A DNA stretch of 64,000 nucleotides from Metaclostridioides mangenotii. GTDB lineage: Bacteria > Bacillota > Clostridia > Peptostreptococcales > Peptostreptococcaceae. Positions 63,125 through 64,000 of the stretch are shown here, in pieces. A program made the position numbers and the translations under genes. The stretch covers positions 310,001 through 374,000 of the forward strand of contig NZ_JAHLOF010000001.1 in NCBI RefSeq assembly GCF_018917235.1. The letters run 5' to 3'. The notes beneath the pieces are model-generated. The model was not told the DNA's origin. It saw nothing but the letters and a program-made list of their open reading frames with translations, and searched no databases. The first letter of the stretch is position 1; the number at the start of each line of letters is the position of its first letter.

Positions 63125-64000
63125 TTATTTAGCATATTCTATTGCTCTAGTTTCCCTTATTATGCTTACTTTTATTTGTCCAGGATACTCAAGTTCCTCT
63201 TCAATTTTCTTAGTCATATCTCTTGCTAATAAGTGTAATTCTTCATCGTTAACATCTTCTGGTTTAACCATGATTCTGATTTCTCTACCAGCTTGTATAG
63301 CATACGATTTTTCTACACCGTCATATGAGCTAGCTATTTCTTCTAACTTTTCTAGTCTCTTAATATAAGCTTCTAAAGTCTCTCTTCTGGCTCCTGGTCT
63401 GGCCGCAGATATTGCATCTGCCGCTGTTACTAAAACAGCTTCTACTGATTGAGGTTCGTAGTCACCATGATGTGTACTCATAGCATGTATTACCTCTTTA
63501 GATTCCTTGTATCTTCTAAGTAAATCCATACCTATTTCTACATGAGTACCTTCCATTTCGTGGTCAACAGCCTTGCCTATATCGTGTACTAACCCAGCTC
63601 TTTTAGCAAGTCTTACATCAGCACCTATTTCAGCTGCCATTATACCTGCTAAATGAGCAACTTCTATTGAATGTTTAAGTACATTTTGTCCGTAACTTGT
63701 TCTGTAGTTAAGTCTTCCAAGGAGTCTGATAATTTCTGGATGAAGCCCGTGAACACCTGTTTCAAATGCAGCTTGCTCACCGTATTCTTTGATAATATTG
63801 TCGACTTCTTTTTTAGCCTTCTCTACCATTTCCTCTATTCTAGCAGGGTGGATTCTTCCATCTGCTATAAGTTTTTCAAGAGCAATTCTTGCAATTTCTC
63901 TTCTAATTGGGTCAAATCCTGATAAAATTACTGCTTCTGGAGTATCATCTATTATAAGATCTATACCAGTTAGAGTCTCTAAGGTTCTTATATTTCTACC
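63125..64000 (-). CDS. rny: Ribonuclease Y, C-terminal part
   Basis: The frame is open to the window's edge (292 codons seen). It covers part of the KH region ([40 protein letters not shown]) and the whole HD phosphohydrolase domain: [40 protein letters not shown] with the HD metal motif, and [20 protein letters not shown]. The typical end is [18 protein letters not shown]. RNase Y is a membrane-bound mRNA-cleaving endonuclease; its N-terminal transmembrane and coiled coil lie beyond the window. Confidence 0.97.
   Translation of the reverse strand, partial: GRNIRTLETLTGIDLIIDDTPEAVILSGFDPIRREIARIALEKLIADGRIHPARIEEMVEKAKKEVDNIIKEYGEQAAFETGVHGLHPEIIRLLGRLNYRTSYGQNVLKHSIEVAHLAGIMAAEIGADVRLAKRAGLVHDIGKAVDHEMEGTHVEIGMDLLRRYKESKEVIHAMSTHHGDYEPQSVEAVLVTAADAISAARPGARRETLEAYIKRLEKLEEIASSYDGVEKSYAIQAGREIRIMVKPEDVNDEELHLLARDMTKKIEEELEYPGQIKVSIIRETRAIEYAK

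Overview
The window is AT-rich DNA with strong AGGAGG-type ribosome binding sites, frequent TTG/GTG starts and compact hairpin terminators, which points to a low-GC Clostridia. Several gene types (two cell-wall-binding CWB2 surface proteins, a PBSX/diffocin-like tail cluster, a ~630-residue glutamine synthetase) resemble the Peptostreptococcaceae, the family of Clostridioides difficile. This placement is inference from gene content; no rRNA or tRNA gene was recognised.

Layout. 1-8.5 kb: housekeeping and cell-wall genes (PP-loop ATPase fragment, small DMT transporter, radical SAM protein, phospholipase C-like protein, HAD phosphatase, CinA, D-Ala-D-Ala ligase, MocR regulator, M15 peptidase). 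8.7-13 kb: an ABC-F ATPase and a convergent, truncated NRPS-like protein (half condensation domain plus adenylation domain), separated by a 118-bp hairpin. 13.3-21 kb: peptidoglycan and peptide recycling enzymes (LD-carboxypeptidase, M20 amidohydrolase, DppA-like aminopeptidase), a BusR-like GntR/RCK_C regulator, glycerol kinase and an Mpv17-like membrane protein. 21.5-25.5 kb: two surface proteins, one with 14 leucine-rich repeats and both with three CWB2 repeats. 25.5-29.4 kb: two XRE regulators with a triple operator between them, a cobalamin adenosyltransferase, and a MarR/azoreductase pair.

29.4-42.7 kb is the main find: a contractile phage-tail-like particle operon (R-type tailocin, diffocin/PBSX type) on the minus strand. 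It encodes sheath, tube, a tail assembly chaperone with a programmed -1 frameshift, tape measure, LysM baseplate protein, a hub fused to 3D and NlpC/P60 cell-wall hydrolase domains, baseplate proteins including a J-type wedge, and a tail fibre ending in a predicted beta-propeller. There are no head, terminase, portal, integrase or holin genes. The operon starts with a sigma-like regulator behind a TTGACG-N17-TAAACT promoter with a LexA box (GAAC-N4-GTTC) at its start point. A second promoter lies downstream of the regulator and overlaps one of two ACACTTTTGC repeats spaced exactly 100 bp apart. Together these suggest an SOS-triggered, two-step regulatory circuit.

43-64 kb: parvulin isomerase, CBS protein, cold-shock protein, amidase-domain protein, pyridoxamine kinase, a padR-DUF1700-DUF4097-vanZ envelope operon, an MGDG-synthase-like glycosyltransferase, glutamine synthetase, exonuclease III, a GalT-like protein, an aminotransferase, PurB, a tyrosine recombinase lacking its first catalytic arginine, UppP, two long hairpins, a superfamily I helicase and the C-terminal part of RNase Y. 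Convergent gene pairs here are repeatedly separated by unusually long hairpins.
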